Below, one piece after another: positions 8,805 to 19,179 of a stretch of DNA of 64,000 nt (within the stretch, counting starts at the first letter, position 1; the number at the start of each line of letters is the position of its first letter). The notes below the pieces were generated by a model that saw only the letters and a list, made by a program, of their open reading frames with translations, ran no database searches and was not told the DNA's origin. The DNA is from Prionace glauca (taxonomy: Eukaryota; Chordata; Chondrichthyes; Carcharhiniformes; Carcharhinidae), in assembly GCA_037974335.1 (NCBI GenBank), contig CM075760.1, positions 51,168,119 through 51,232,118 of the forward strand. Direction: 5' to 3'. The translations under genes and the position numbers were made by a program.

Positions 8805-9410
8805 GCAGTGCATTTTCTAGATGGTAATACTGCTGCCCCTGTGCATAGGTGGTGGAGGAAGAGAATGTTTGAGAATGGGGAGCCGATCAAGCGAGTTACT
8901 TTGTCCTGGATGTTGGTGAGCTTCTCGAGTTAAAGAATTAGTGCAGTCAATATGTCGTCTGTTTTGGGTTAGAGAATTAATACCTAAAGGGTCAGACAGT
9001 GATACATCAATTGCACTACATTGAGCACAGTTGCCACCCTCACTGGGGTGTCTGATGATGCCATGGTTCATACTGTTGTTGTTGGAGTTGCACTCACCCA
9101 AGCAAGTGGAGAGCATTCCATCACCTTCCTGACTTGTAAATGATGGGCAGGCTCTCAGAGACAAGAGGTGACTTATTGGCTGCAGGATGCCCAGCCTCCA
9201 ACATGCTCTTACAGCCACCGTGTTTATTTAGCTGATTCAGTTCAGTTTCTATCAATCTCCAGCCTGTTGATAGTTAGGGAATTCAGTAATGGCAACGTCA
9301 TTGAACGTCAAAGGGCGATGGTTCAATTCTCTTGTGATGGAAATGCTCATTGTCTGGTACTTGTACAGCACAAATATTACTGGCAGGACTGCAGAGCTTA
9401 GATCTGTTCA
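8805..9410 (-). mobile_element. LINE fragment (second family), RT region
   Basis: On the minus strand it corresponds to the RT segment upstream of the part kept at 1164-1597. The plus-strand phrases GCAAGTGGAGAGCATTCCATC, TGCTCTTACAGCCACCGTG and GTTGATAGTTAGGG are, by my recollection, the reverse of that family's conserved coding sequence. It is much decayed, with no long frame. Confidence 0.5.
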
Positions 9411-9810
9411 ATTGATGGTGAGATCATTCAGCTCTGACTATTGCTTGCTACTTTATGATGTTTGGTACGGAGATTCTCATGATTTCATTCATGAGAATCT
9501 TTCTAGCAATCTGATACAATGGAATACCTTGCTTGGCCATTTCAGAGGATACTTAAGAGCCCACATTGCTGGGGGTGTCTGGAATCACATGTAGGCCAGA
9601 CCAGGTAAGAATGGTAGATTTCCTTCCCTAAAGGACATCAGTAAACCAGGTGGGTTTTTCCGATAACTGACAATGGTTTCACAGTCACCATTAGAGTTTT
9701 AGTTCCAGATTCTTACTCTCTGATCTACTGTGGTGAGATTTAACCCATGAACTCTGTGCATTAACCTGGGTCTCTGGATTACAATTCCGGTGGCAATACA
9801 TTTGCCACTG
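9411..9810. repeat. Interspersed repeat of unknown class, with a short perfect hairpin
   Basis: Includes CACATGTAGGCCAGACCAGG, TTTCCTTCCCTAAAGGACAT and TGGGTCTCTGGATTAC, a phrase set I associate with a common shark dispersed repeat. The 11-base arms at 9472-9482 and 9489-9499 (GATTCTCATGA) form a perfect hairpin with a six-base loop. Confidence 0.45.
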
Positions 9811-10245
9811 GTATTCCAGTAGCACTGCATTCATTAAAAACAGCCCTTTATTGCCTAGATCATATCTTTTAATGTAGTGTGCCAGTTCATCACAGCTAAC
9901 ATAGATCTGTAGCTTCACAATTTCCTTCTGTGAGAAACAGCCAGAGAAATTAAACAGAAGAACATTTAAATGACCACAGTCCATCCCCTTGGCAACCTAG
10001 CATGATTTTGGGAGTTCCAAACAGTTTTGAACAAATATCTTTTTCATTCCAATCACATTTTATTCTATGATGCAAATAAAACATGAAAGTAGATACTTAC
10101 AACAATTCTAAAAAAACCAACAGGACGTAAAATTGTGAGACTGGTCAGTCCAGCAGAAAGAACCTTCCGACTCCTCCAACAATCAGAATGAACCTGGTTC
10201 AGTGGAGGATGTGATTAACAGCAGCAGGAGCAGCAAAATCCATCA
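9811..10245. other. 3' flank of ZNF-A
   Basis: No gene. The 45 bases next to the ZNF-A stop resemble the 3' UTR of the other zinc-finger genes (bases reading, in reverse, GATTTTGCTGCTCCTGCTGC). Confidence 0.5.
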
Positions 10246-11088
10246 TCACTTGTGACCTTTCTGGTGTCTCCGCAGGCTGGATAACTGAGTGTATCCCTTC
10301 CCACACACTGAGCAGGGGAAAGGCTTCTCCCCTGTGTGAACATGTTGGTGTGTCAGCAGGTTGGATGATTTAGTGAATCCCATCTCACACTCTGAGCAGG
10401 TGAATGGCCTCTCGTCCTTGTGAACTCGCTGGTGTATTAACAGGGTGAATGATTCACTGAATCCCTTCCCACACATGCTGCAGATGAACGGCCTCTCCCC
10501 GGTGTGAACTCGTTGGTGTGACAGTAGGTGGGATAACTGAGCGAATCCTTTCTCACACTCAGAGCCGGTGAATGGTTTTTCCCCGATGTGAACTCGTTGG
10601 TGTGTCTGCAGGCTGCACAACCGACTAAACCCTTTCCCACATGCACAGCAGGTGAATGGCTTCTCCCCAGTGTGAATTCGCTGGTGTGTCAGCAGGTTCC
10701 ATGAAGTAGTGAATGTTTTTCCACACTCCTTGCAGGAGAAGGGCCTCTCCCTGGTATGAACTCGCTGGTGCCTCAGTAGGTGGGATAACTGAGAGAATCC
10801 TTTCCCGCACTGAGAGCAGGAGAACGGGTTCTCCCCAGTGTGAACTCGCTTGTGTGTGTGGAGGTGGGTTAAATGAGTGAATCCCTTTCCACAGTCAGAA
10901 CAGGTGAATGGCCTCTCCCCGGTGTGAACTCGCTGATGTGTCTGCAGGTTGCATGAATGAGCAAATTCCTTCCCACAGTCTAAGCAGGTAAACGGCCTCT
11001 CTCCAGTGTGAATGTGTCGATGAATTTCCAGCTCAGATGGGAACTGCCATTTCTTCCCACAGTCCTCACATTGCCACGGTTTCTCCAT
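10246..11088 (-). CDS. C2H2 zinc-finger protein, 10 fingers (ZNF-A)
   Basis: A 280-residue protein, almost wholly tandem C2H2 fingers of 28 residues with HTGERPF-type linkers. This is the hallmark of sequence-specific nuclear DNA-binding proteins. It starts at an ATG in good context (CACCATGG) as [14 protein letters not shown]. Fingers are counted at CEDC, CLDC, CSDC, CSQC, CKEC, CCAC, GSEC, CSMC, CSEC and CSVC. Finger 7 has Gly for the first zinc-binding Cys and should not fold normally. No KRAB, SCAN or BTB domain is seen. The exon begins near 11455 after TTTCACAG. Upstream of the ATG, 11330-11100 still shows an old finger (VFQCTDCGKSFN) in another frame. It faces ZNF-B across the promoter at 13.4-14.0 kb. 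Target and partner are unknown. Confidence 0.88.
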   Translation of the reverse strand: MEKPWQCEDCGKKWQFPSELEIHRHIHTGERPFTCLDCGKEFAHSCNLQTHQRVHTGERPFTCSDCGKGFTHLTHLHTHKRVHTGENPFSCSQCGKGFSQLSHLLRHQRVHTRERPFSCKECGKTFTTSWNLLTHQRIHTGEKPFTCCACGKGFSRLCSLQTHQRVHIGEKPFTGSECEKGFAQLSHLLSHQRVHTGERPFICSMCGKGFSESFTLLIHQRVHKDERPFTCSECEMGFTKSSNLLTHQHVHTGEKPFPCSVCGKGYTQLSSLRRHQKGHK

Positions 11089-11514
11089 GGTGCTGGTGTC
11101 TTTTTGACTCTCAGAGTATAACGATTAGTTGAAGACTTGTCCACACACACGTCACGTGCACGGTCTCCCTGTTCTAAATGGTGCAAAGTTTTCTCCAGGC
11201 TGTGCAACAAGTTAAAGCTCTTTCCACAATCAGTGCACTGGAACACTATCACTTGGATGTGTGTGTGTATCTCGGTGCTTTTCCAATCACACTGATGTTT
11301 CAACCCTTTTGGGCAAACAGAAGAAACAGACATTTCTCCTTCTAGATTCCAAAAGCGATGATTATCAGCTCCTGATGAATTCAGTGGTCTTGACGTTAGA
11401 TCTTGACGTGACGTTTGATTTGAGATTTTTGACTAGATTCTCAACTTCTAATACCCTGTGAAAGGAGTTTACAAAATCAGTACCAGGGTGAAATTCAGAA
11501 CAGACAATTCTCTT

Positions 11515-11625
11515 TTTTTCATTCTTTTATGGATGTGGGCATCGCTGGTTGGGCCCTTCGAAAGCTGGTGGTGCAATGCCTTTTGAACATCAGGAACGGG
11601 AGTAAGTCAATAGTAAGAGTGGCAC
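11515..11625 (+). repeat. Short dispersed-repeat fragment
   Basis: ATTCTTTTATGGATGTGGGC, CATCGCTGGTTGGGCC and GCTGGTGGTGCAATGCC resemble a widespread shark repeat head. It is directly followed by a SINE. Confidence 0.4.
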
Positions 11626-11633
11626 AAGGTCAG

Positions 11634-11968
11634 CATGGTGGCACTGTGATCAGCACTGCTGCCTCACAGCACCAGGGACCCGGGTTCAATTCCAGTCTTG
11701 GGTCACTGCCTACGTGGAGTCTGCATGTTCTCTGTGTGGGTTTCCTCCTGGTGCTTCAATTTCCTCCCAAATCCAAAGATTTGTGGGTTAAGCAGATTCG
11801 CCATGCTAAATTGCCCCTTTGTGTCCCAATAGATATAGATTAGGGGGATTAGTGGAGTAAAAATGTGGGGTTATGGGATAGGACCTGGGAAAGATGCTGT
11901 ATTCAAGAGTCAGTGCAGACTAGATGGGCCAAATGGCCTCCTTCTGCACTCTAGGGATTCTATGATTT
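11634..11968 (+). repeat. tRNA-derived SINE, full-length type
   Basis: Head GGTGGCACTGTGATCAGCAC with B box GGGTTCAATTCC, body GTTTCCTCCTGGTGCTTCAA, and the 3' end GGGCCAAATGGCCTCC then AGGGATTCTATGAT. It sits directly before a LINE fragment in the same orientation. Confidence 0.85.
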
Positions 11969-13362
11969 CCAAAAAGATTTTGACAAGGTGGTGCATAAGA
12001 GGCTGGTACATTAAGTAAAGGCCCATGAAATTGGTGGAAGTGTATTAGTATGGATTAAAAACTGGCCATCACAAAGAAAACAGAGTTGGAATAAATGGGT
12101 CATTTTCAGAGTGGAAAGATGTAACTAGTGGAGTACGACAAGGATCAGTTCTTGGCTCGCAATTGTTCATGATTTAATTAATGACTGGGAGGGAGGAACA
12201 GAATGCAATGTTTCCAAATGATACGATGATAGGTGGAAGAACATGTAGTAATGAGGATACAGATAGATTGAGTGATGAAAATCTGGCAAATTAAGTTTAA
12301 TATGGGGAAATGTGAGCTCATAAAGTTAAAGTAATTTCACTGCAGCATTAATATTACTTGTTTATTAGTCACAAGTAACATCAATGCCACAATAAAATTA
12401 CTGTGAAATTCTCCTAGTCATCACAGTCTGGCGCCTGTTTAGACCAATGCATCTAACCAGCACGTCTTTCAGACTGTGGGAGGAAACCTTAGCACCCGAC
12501 GGAAACCCACGCAGACACGGGGAGAATATGCAAACTCCAACCAGTCAGTGATCCAAGCTGGGAATCGAACACAGATCCCTGGCATTGTGAGTCAGCAGTG
12601 CTAACCACTGTACCACCATGCCACCTATTTATTTCAGTTGGAGGAATCAAAAAGGAGAGGTGTTGCAGATGAGTGAAGTACAGAGGGATCTGGGTGTTCT
12701 TGTGCATGAATCACAAAAAGCTAGCAGGCAGGTCCCACAATAGGTAAGAGGGAAAATGGAATTTGATCTTTATTGCAAAGGGTTGGATTTAAAAGCAGGG
12801 AGGTTTTGTGGCAACTGCACAGGGTGTCTAAACTGGAACACAGTTTTGATTCCCTTTCTTAAACAAGAATATTGTAACATTGGCAGTAGTCCAAAGGAGA
12901 TTCACCAGCCTAATTCCTGGGATAAGAGGACAAGAGAGAATAAATTGTCTAGGTTTGCATTCCTTGAAGTTTAGAAGACAAAGGGGTGAGTTTATTGAAA
13001 TATATAAGATCCTGTGGGCGGGCTTGATAGGGTAGATGGTGAAATATTTTCAGGAGCGGAAGAATCACAAACAAGCTACAAGATAAAGGGTTGGTCATTT
13101 AAAACTGAGGTGCGTAGAAATTTATTTTTGCAGAGGATGGTGAATCTCTGGAATTCTCTGCCCCAAAGGGTGATGGAGACTGGATGATTAGAAGTATTTA
13201 AAGTGAGGCGGATAAATATTTAATAGATGGAGGGATAGACGGCTATGGGAAGTAGCACAGTGAAGGAGTTGAGGCCGAAATAGATTAGATATGATTGCAC
13301 TGAATGGCGGGACAGGCTTGAAGGGCCTGGTGGACACTCCTGCTTCTATTTCGCGTGATCAA
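11969..13362 (+). mobile_element. CR1-like LINE, RT to 3' end, interrupted by a SINE
   Basis: Starts at the RT phrase TTTTGACAAGGTGGTGCA ('FDKVVH'), passes the GVRQGSVLG region near 12130, and continues after a SINE (12356-12626) with GATCTGGGTGTTCTTGTGCA and a 3' end TGAATGGCGGGACAGGCTTG near 13310. Many stops and shifts; old, truncated at the 5' side. Confidence 0.7.
12356..12626 (-). repeat. tRNA-derived SINE inside a LINE
   Basis: Reverse orientation from TTATTAGTCACAAGTAACAT (tail) to GTGCTAACCACTGTACCACC (head). The tail type with CACAAGTAACATCAATG matches the copies at 2702-3088 and 15240-15524, a subtype distinct from those ending in GATTCTATGATTC. Confidence 0.8.
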
Positions 13363-13437
13363 TCGCTACAGGTCAACAATTTCCCCCAGAATAAGAAAAG
13401 AAATGGAAAGGGGGAGAACAGAAAGATGTTTTACTCA

Positions 13438-13990
13438 CAGATGTGGGAGACCGGAGGAAGTTTGAGTCTGTCTGAAGCGCAATCTTCATTCACACAAAGC
13501 CCGGGCTGTGGTTGGCTGGAGGACCAGAGTCCTTCCGGTCCTCCAATGTTTCCCATTGGTCAGCAGCTCAGCGTGAAGGTCAGAGGGGTAGAGACTCCAC
13601 CTCGCGGACCCGGGAGCCCCGCCCCCACTCATTGTTCCCCTCCCCCTCCTCGAGCCAAGGTTTCCAGACAAGCGGCTGGCGGCTCCGACCAGAGCGAGAA
13701 GCCGCTCGGTGGTCGCCCCCTCCCCCCCGGCCCGGGACAGCGCATGTCCAAGAGAGAGGGGAAGCAGCGCATGTTCCGGGGAGAGGGGAACCTGCGCATG
13801 TGCGCGGGTCGCCCATTTCCCCACGACGGTCAGGCTGAGGTATTGACCAATAGAAAGAGTTGGAGGACCGAAAGAACTCTGGTCCTCCAGCCAATCACAT
13901 TTCCTCCATTGTGTGAATGCGGAAGTTGGCCGAGGAGCTTCAGGCCAAAACTTCCTTCTCTGTGTAACGTCTGTCCAAAGGTGTTCTTTC
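13438..13990. promoter_or_regulatory. Bidirectional GC-rich promoter between ZNF-A and ZNF-B
   Basis: GC- and CpG-rich against AT-rich flanks. It holds inverted and direct CCAAT boxes (CCATTGGTCAG near 13552, GACCAATAG near 13847, GCCAATCAC near 13890), GCCCCGCCCC near 13620, and the NRF1-like CTGCGCATGTGCGC near 13792. Two copies of the inverted repeat TGGAGGACC-11 bases-GGTCCTCCA lie at 13517-13545 and 13861-13889. A minus-strand splice donor, ACATCT|GTGAGTAAAAC, lies at 13438, identical in style to the plus-strand donor of ZNF-C at 21763. It thus looks like the first exons of divergent genes: ZNF-A leftward and ZNF-B rightward. Confidence 0.7.
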
Positions 13991-14149
13991 ATCATGTGAA
14001 GGGCAGGAGGTGACCAGACAAAGAATAAGATCCACTAGGGAGTAATGTGGTAATTTGTCCGTGGAGCTGGGAGATATTTGTGGGGTTTTAAATTAATACT
14101 TTGTATTTGTATTCACTGTGGGGAGTGATGATGTAGGTATAGAAAACAC

Positions 14150-14240
14150 AGTAAGAAGTCTCACAACATCAAGAAAAAGTCCAACAGGTTTATTTGGAAT
14201 CATGGACTTTCAGAGCACTGAACCTTCATCAGGTGAGTCA
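14150..14240 (-). repeat. Penelope-like terminal repeat, short copy
   Basis: AACACAGTAAGAAGTCTCAC, GTCCAACAGGTTTATTTGG and CTTCATCAGGTGAGTC, the terminal-repeat phrases in reverse orientation. Confidence 0.65.
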
Positions 14241-14426
14241 TATAGATATCAGGGAGCAGCTTTGTCATTCACTTCAACAACTTAACATTTGAGGGGGAGG
14301 AGGTTGTAACGGGCCTAAAATTGTATAAATCCCCAGGCCAAGATGGGGTGATCCCCAGCCTGCTGTGGGAGGCAAGGAAGGAGATTGCAGTGACTCTGGC
14401 AATAATTAGCTGGCTACAGGAGAGGT

Positions 14427-14643
14427 AAACACAGTAAGAAGTCTCACAACACCAGGTTAAATTCCAACAGGTTTATTCATAGCAAAAGCCACTAGCTTTC
14501 GGGGTGCTGTCCCTTCATCAGGTGGAGTGAGAGTTCTATAAAAGCTAGTGGCTTTTGCTACCAAATAAACCTGTTGGACTTTAACCTGGTGTTGTGAGAC
14601 TTCTTACTGTGTTTACCCCAGTCCAACGCTGGTATCTCCACTG
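14427..14643. mobile_element. Palindromic Penelope-like end pair with 10-bp target duplication
   Basis: Two copies of the ~100-base terminal repeat face each other. AACACAGTAAGAAGTCTCAC runs rightward from 14428, and its complement GTGAGACTTCTTACTGTG ends near 14615, with GCCACTAGC/GCTAGTGGC in the middle arms. The 217-base unit is flanked by CAGGAGAGGT at 14417-14426 and 14644-14653, within the LINE. It has no coding part. Confidence 0.75.
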
Positions 14644-15239
14644 CAGGAGAGGTGCCACAGGACTGGAGGACAGCCAATGTGGTATCATTAGTTAAGAAGG
14701 AACACGGGGAAAAAACAGCAAACAACAGACCAGTAAGTCTAACTTCAGCAGTAGGGAAACTATTGGAAAAAATTCTGAGGGGCAGAGTTAATCTCCACTT
14801 GGGGAGATAAGAATTAATCAAGGATAGACAGCATGGTTTTGGCAACGGGAGATCAGGTCTTACAAATTTGATTGCATTTTTGAGGAGGTGACTCATTGTA
14901 TACAGTTGACGTAGTCTACATGGACTTCAGTAAGGCTTTTGACAAGGTTCCATATGGACGACTGATGAAGAAGGTGAAAGCCCATTCGATAATTTGCCAA
15001 AGTGCATCCAAAAGTGACAGGAGTCAGAGGGGGATGGTCAAATGTAATTTTTGTGACTAGATGTCTGTGTCCAGCGGTGTTTTGCATGGATAGGAGTTGC
15101 ATCGTTTCTTGTTTGTAGTGTAAGTTAATAATTTGGATGTGAATATTGGAGGTATACCAAGTAAGTTTGCAGGTGACACAAAGATTGGTGATTTCATAAA
15201 TGCTGATGAGCGAAGCCTTAGATTACAGGACAATACTGA

Positions 15240-15524
15240 CCGAGTAGCACTGCAGCCTTACAGCACCAAGGACCTGGGTTCAATTCCCAGCTTAGGTCAC
15301 TGTCTGTGCGGAGCCTGCATATTCTCCCCATGTCTGCACAGGTTTCCTCCAGGTGCTCCGATTTCCTCCTACAGTCTGAAAGATGTGTTGTTAGGCACAT
15401 TGATCATGCTAAATTCTCCCTCTGTGTATCCAAACAAATGTGGCAACTTGGGGATTTTCGCAGTAACTTCATTGCAGAGCTGATGTAAGATTACTTGTGA
15501 CACTAATACATAAACTTTAAAACT
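15240..15524 (+). repeat. tRNA-derived SINE inside a LINE
   Basis: Head GTAGCACTGCAGCCTTACAG, B box GGGTTCAATTCCC, tail TCGCAGTAACTTCATTGCAG and ACTTGTGACACTAATAC. It splits the LINE at its FADD region. Confidence 0.8.
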
Positions 15525-15603
15525 TTAGTTAGATGGTAGAGACGGGGCAAATGGAATTCAATCCTTAAAAAGTTTGAAGTAATGCATTTTGGGAGGAGTA
15601 ATG

Positions 15604-15702
15604 AAAAAGGATTGGTTTAGGCTAGTGGGTCATTGTTTTGTAACTGGTCGGCACAACATCGTGGGCCAAAGGGCCTGTTCTGCGCTGTAATGTTCTATGT
15701 AA
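15604..15702 (+). mobile_element. LINE 3' tail inserted in a LINE
   Basis: GGTCGGCACAACATCGTGGG, CCAAAGGGCCTGTTCTGCGC and TGTAATGTTCTATGT match the 3' end of the LINE at 61502-63483 in reverse complement. Only ~100 bases were inserted. Confidence 0.65.
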
Positions 15703-15988
15703 CAGAATGCACAATGAATAGTCAGATCCTAGAGGTTCAGAGTGACCTTGGTGTGTATGTCCATAGATCTCTGAAGACAGCAGGACAGGTACATAAGGGG
15801 ATTCAGAAAGCACATGGGATACTTGCCTTTATTAACTGACGCATTGAATATAAGGGCAGGGAGGTTCTGATGTAGCTGTACATAAGAAATAGGAACAGGA
15901 ATAGGCCATCTAGCCCTTCGAGCCTTCCCCTGCCCTGTATAAACCACTAATTAGGCCACAGGTGAAGAACTGTGTACAGTTCTGGTTG

Positions 15989-16043
15989 CCATGCAGGAGA
16001 AATAACAGAAAGTAGCCATATTTCTGTTATTTCTCCTGCATGG
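15989..16043. repeat. Perfect 23-bp inverted repeat at the LINE/ZNF-B junction
   Basis: The arm 15989-16011 (opens CCATGCAGGAGAAATAACAG) is an exact reverse complement of 16021-16043, with a nine-base loop. Left of it is LINE sequence; right of it is the conserved ZNF intron that starts TGGAGATTTTCAGCTCTC. Confidence 0.9.
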
Positions 16044-16301
16044 AGATTTTCAGCTCTCTGAGTCCAGGACAGGAAGCAGTGAGCATGGATCTGTCAACTA
16101 GCTTCAATCAGCACCTTCAAGGGAATTGGGAGGGTGAATATTAGATACAGCAGAGTGAGAATGGAGGGAGAGTGTGTGGGATGAAGATTTACAGCTTTTG
16201 TGGAGTGAGAGAGGAAAGAATGTTCCATAAAAACTAGAGTTGTCTGTTCTGAATTTCTATCTTGTACTGACACTGATGACTTTTGTAAATTGTTTTTACA
16301 G
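16044..16301 (+). other. Conserved intron of ZNF-B ending at a splice acceptor
   Basis: Near-identical phrases (AGGACAGGAAGCAGTGAGCA, GGGAGGGTGAATATTAGATA, CAGCAGAGTGAGAATGGAGG) recur upstream of ZNF-C (22.53-22.62 kb) and ZNF-H (51.17-51.27 kb), and in reverse at 20.94-21.06 kb. A branch-point-like TACTGAC lies near 16265. The acceptor TTTTTACAG ends at 16301. Confidence 0.65.
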
Positions 16302-16653
16302 AATATTAGAAGAGGAATCACACAGATAAATCTTAAGTATCACATTTCTGTCTGACGGAGTCACCCAATTCCTTGGAAGCTAATTTTCCTCAGCCTCTGA
16401 ATATGAAGGAGAAATGTTTGAGCAGTCTGTCGACTGCAAGATTTTAAGCAACAGTGCGACTGGAAAAACACTGGGATACAAACACACACCTGAGTGAGAG
16501 TGTTCCAGTGCACTGACTGTGGAAAGAGCTTTAACCAGTTATACAGCCTGAAAATACATCACAGCATTCACAGCAGGGAGAGACTGTACCATGTTGTCTG
16601 TGTGAACAAGGCGTCAAATGATAAAACTGCAATGAGACAAGGAGACCGACAAT

Positions 16654-17496
16654 ATGGAAAAACCATGGAAATGTGAGGACTGTGGGAAGAGATACAAAGC
16701 ACCCTCTCTACTGGAAGCTCATCGACGCAGCCACACTGGGGAGAAACCGTTCACCTGCTGTGTTTGTGGTAAGGGATTCAGTGATTCATCCACTCTGCAG
16801 AGACACCAGCGAGTTCACACCGGTGAGAGTGCATTCACCTGCTGTCAGTGTGGGAAGGGATTTACTCAGATATCCAGCCTACAGACACACCAGCTAGTTC
16901 ACACTGGGGAGAGGCCATTCACCTGCCCTGAGTGTGGGAAGGGATTCAGTAAGTCATCCAACCTGCAGAAACACCAGCGAGTTCACACAGGAGAGAGGCC
17001 ATTCAGCTGCTCTGAATGTAGGAAAAGATTCACTCAGTTATCTCATCTGCGGGCACACCAGCGGGTTCACACTGGGGAGAGACCATTCACTTGCACTCAG
17101 TGTGGGAAGGGATTCACTCAATTGTACAGTCTGCAGACACACCAGCGAGATCACACTGGGGAGAGACCATACAGCTGCTTTCAGTGTGGGAAAGGATTCA
17201 TTCATTTATCAAACCTGCAGACACACCAGCGAGTTCACACTGGGGAGAGGCCATTCACCTGCTCTCAGTGTGGGAAGGGATTCACTCAGTTATCCAACCT
17301 GCGGAGACACCGGCGAGTTCACTCTGGAGAGAGGCCGTTCACCTGTCCCGTGTGTGGGAAGGGATTCACTCGGTTATCTACCCTGCAGTCACACCAGCGA
17401 GTTCACACTGGGGGGAGACTGCTCATTTGCTCTCAGTGTGGGAAGGGATTCTGTGATTCATCCACCCTGCTGACACACCAACAAGTTCACAAGTGA
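16654..17496 (+). CDS. C2H2 zinc-finger protein, 10 fingers (ZNF-B)
   Basis: A 280-residue finger array from ATG at 16654 ([20 protein letters not shown]) to HQQVHK. It is likely a nuclear DNA-binding regulator of unknown target. Ten fingers are counted (CEDC, CCVC, CCQC, CPEC, CSEC, CTQC, CFQC, CSQC, CPVC, CSQC), all with both Cys and both His. No effector domain is present. The exon opens at 16302 after TTTTTACAG. Before the ATG a decayed finger is readable in another frame (VFQCTDCGKSFNQLYSLK, from about 16499). A protein starting there would not be in frame with the array. The 3' flank to about 18170 is shared with ZNF-H, which points to a duplication. It shares a promoter region with ZNF-A and is the most intact array of the cluster. 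Confidence 0.9.
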   Translation: MEKPWKCEDCGKRYKAPSLLEAHRRSHTGEKPFTCCVCGKGFSDSSTLQRHQRVHTGESAFTCCQCGKGFTQISSLQTHQLVHTGERPFTCPECGKGFSKSSNLQKHQRVHTGERPFSCSECRKRFTQLSHLRAHQRVHTGERPFTCTQCGKGFTQLYSLQTHQRDHTGERPYSCFQCGKGFIHLSNLQTHQRVHTGERPFTCSQCGKGFTQLSNLRRHRRVHSGERPFTCPVCGKGFTRLSTLQSHQRVHTGGRLLICSQCGKGFCDSSTLLTHQQVHK

Positions 17497-17754
17497 ATAG
17501 GGGGATTAGATTCTGCTGTTATTGTTTCTGTTCTCAATTACATCCTGGACTGCATTTTGTTCATTCTCACAGTTGGTCAATGGGGAGGGTTTCTTTCTGC
17601 TGGACTGGCCGGTCTCTCAACTTTGCCTCCAGTGGGCTGATGCTCTTTGAGTCTTGTTGCAAATACCTGGTTTTAAATTTCACAAGAATCACAGAGTGAC
17701 AGGGTGTTAGGAAGGTCAGAGATATTTAGTCAGAATTTCTGTTTGAAATTCCCC

Positions 17755-18040
17755 AAATGCCCATCCAATTTCCTTTGTAATTGTTTATTGTCTCCACTTC
17801 CCCCACCCTTTAGTGAGCGAGTTCCAGCTCATTACCATGCACTGCATCAAAATATTCTTCCTCACATCCCCCTGCATCTCTGATTCAAAACCTTAAATCT
17901 GTGTCCCCCTTGTCCTTGTCCCATCAGCGAATGGGAACATCTTTTCTTTGTCCACCTTATCTAAATCTGTCAGAATCTTGCCCACCTCTATCAAATCTCC
18001 CCTCAACCTCCTTTGCTCCAAGGGCAACAACCCCAGTCTG
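17755..18040 (-). mobile_element. CR1-like LINE, 3' region, shared with the ZNF-H flank
   Basis: TCTGTGTCCCCCTTGTCC, TCAAATCTCCCCTCAACCTCC and TTTGCTCCAAGGGCAACAAC are the reverse of the LINE C-terminal segment. The same fragment with the same flanks is at 52930-53260, so it was present before ZNF-B and ZNF-H separated. Confidence 0.7.
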
Positions 18041-18875
18041 ACATCGACAATAAAGAACAAACTAACAGAATATGTTAATACCTGAAATCGAATGGGAATG
18101 TTTAAATACAGTTTTAAAAATATTGTGAACATATTGTCCTGGACAATAAAGGAATTTGAATAACTCACCTTGGGTGTGGTGAAATGAAAGGTCCTTTACA
18201 AATTCAGCCTAGCCATAAGATTTGCACTCGAGTGAGCATAAGATATTTCACTCCAGGTATGATTCAACTGACCCACGAGGAAGTTTTTAGCAAACATAGT
18301 TAATTTAAGAACACAGTTAAAATATAAGAAGAAAAATTAGCATAATTTTTACCGATCGCAATAAAAAGCAACCATGATCTTGTCTCAACCTGAACAGCTA
18401 AGTCCAAATCAAATAATCCCTACAAACTTACAGCTCATTTTAGGCTTTGCACAGAAAGCAAGTATGCTCACCTGATGCTGGATTTTGCAGCTTTTTTAAC
18501 ACCTGTTGTGAATTAGTCCTTTAAACATTGATTTCAAACTTTGACTTCCCAGTTCTGGAAATTTCAGGACCTTGAGATAGAGAGAGAGAGAGAGAGACAG
18601 ACTGCTTGCCACTATCTTCCAGCTGGCAACTCACAGGTAGCAGAATCTTCACTCCACAGAAAGAGATGAGAAACACTCCTCTCAGTCTGCAGTCCAAAGA
18701 GCATGTGACAAAAGAAAACTAAAACCTTTCTCCTGTGAAAGAAATGTCCAAAGACAGCATTGACCTTTTAATCAGGCTCAACACAACAGTTTGAAAAGGG
18801 TCATAAAACTCCAGGTTACTGGATTAGCCCAGAGTGAAAATAATCAAGCTGCCCATTATATTCAAAGAACAGAAT
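18041..18875. other. Unassigned; short GA microsatellite
   Basis: The first ~130 bases continue the ZNF-H-like 3' flank (GGAATTTGAATAACTCACCTT). A (GA)n run lies at about 18573-18596. Otherwise no gene or known repeat. Confidence 0.4.
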
Positions 18876-19179
18876 CCTGACAGTACAGAAGGAGGCCATT
18901 TGGCCCATCAAGCCTGCACTGACAACAATCCCAGCCTATCTCAGTAACCCCACATATTTACCCTGCTAATTCCCAGAAACGAGGGTCAACGTAACATAAC
19001 CAATCAACCCAAACCACAGAACTTTGGACCGTGGGAAGAAACCAGAACACTTGGAGGAAACCCATGCAGACACAGGGAGGATGTGCAAACTCCACACAGA
19101 CAGTGACCCAAGCCAGGAATCAAACCTGAATCCCTGGTACTGTGAGGCAACAGTGCTAACCACTGTGTCACCGCACCGT
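18876..19179 (-). repeat. tRNA-derived SINE, near full length
   Basis: CAGAAGGAGGCCATTTGGCC, GTGGGAAGAAACCAGAACAC, CAGGAATCAAACCTG (B-box complement) and GTGCTAACCACTGTGTCACC. Confidence 0.85.

Larger units (their letters stand above)
14270..15985 (+). mobile_element. CR1-like LINE with several younger insertions
   Basis: The RT start CCCCAGGCCAAGATGGGGTG ('SPGQDG'), later GGTTTTGGCAACGGGAGATC and CATGGACTTCAGTAAGGC ('MDFSKA', near 14921), then TTTGCAGGTGACACAAAGAT (near 15165) and RT C-terminal remnants to TGTGTACAGTTCTGGTTGCC at 15990. It is broken by an inverted-repeat element (14427-14643), a SINE (15240-15524) and two LINE 3' tails (15604-15702, 15875-15950). Old. Confidence 0.7.

Noticed and set aside
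9168-9594. Plus-strand frames of 77 and 101 codons
   Set aside because: They lie in decayed LINE and dispersed-repeat sequence, in the wrong orientation for the RT.
10437-10810. Secondary frames over the finger arrays (for example in ZNF-A, B, D and H)
   Set aside because: The 84-base finger period keeps other frames open. They lack any zinc-finger motif.
13291-14013. A 240-codon frame and others over the GC-rich blocks at 13.4, 21.4 and 31.5 kb
   Set aside because: Proline/arginine-rich chance frames in CpG-rich promoter DNA, open on both strands. Not shared among the homologous promoters.
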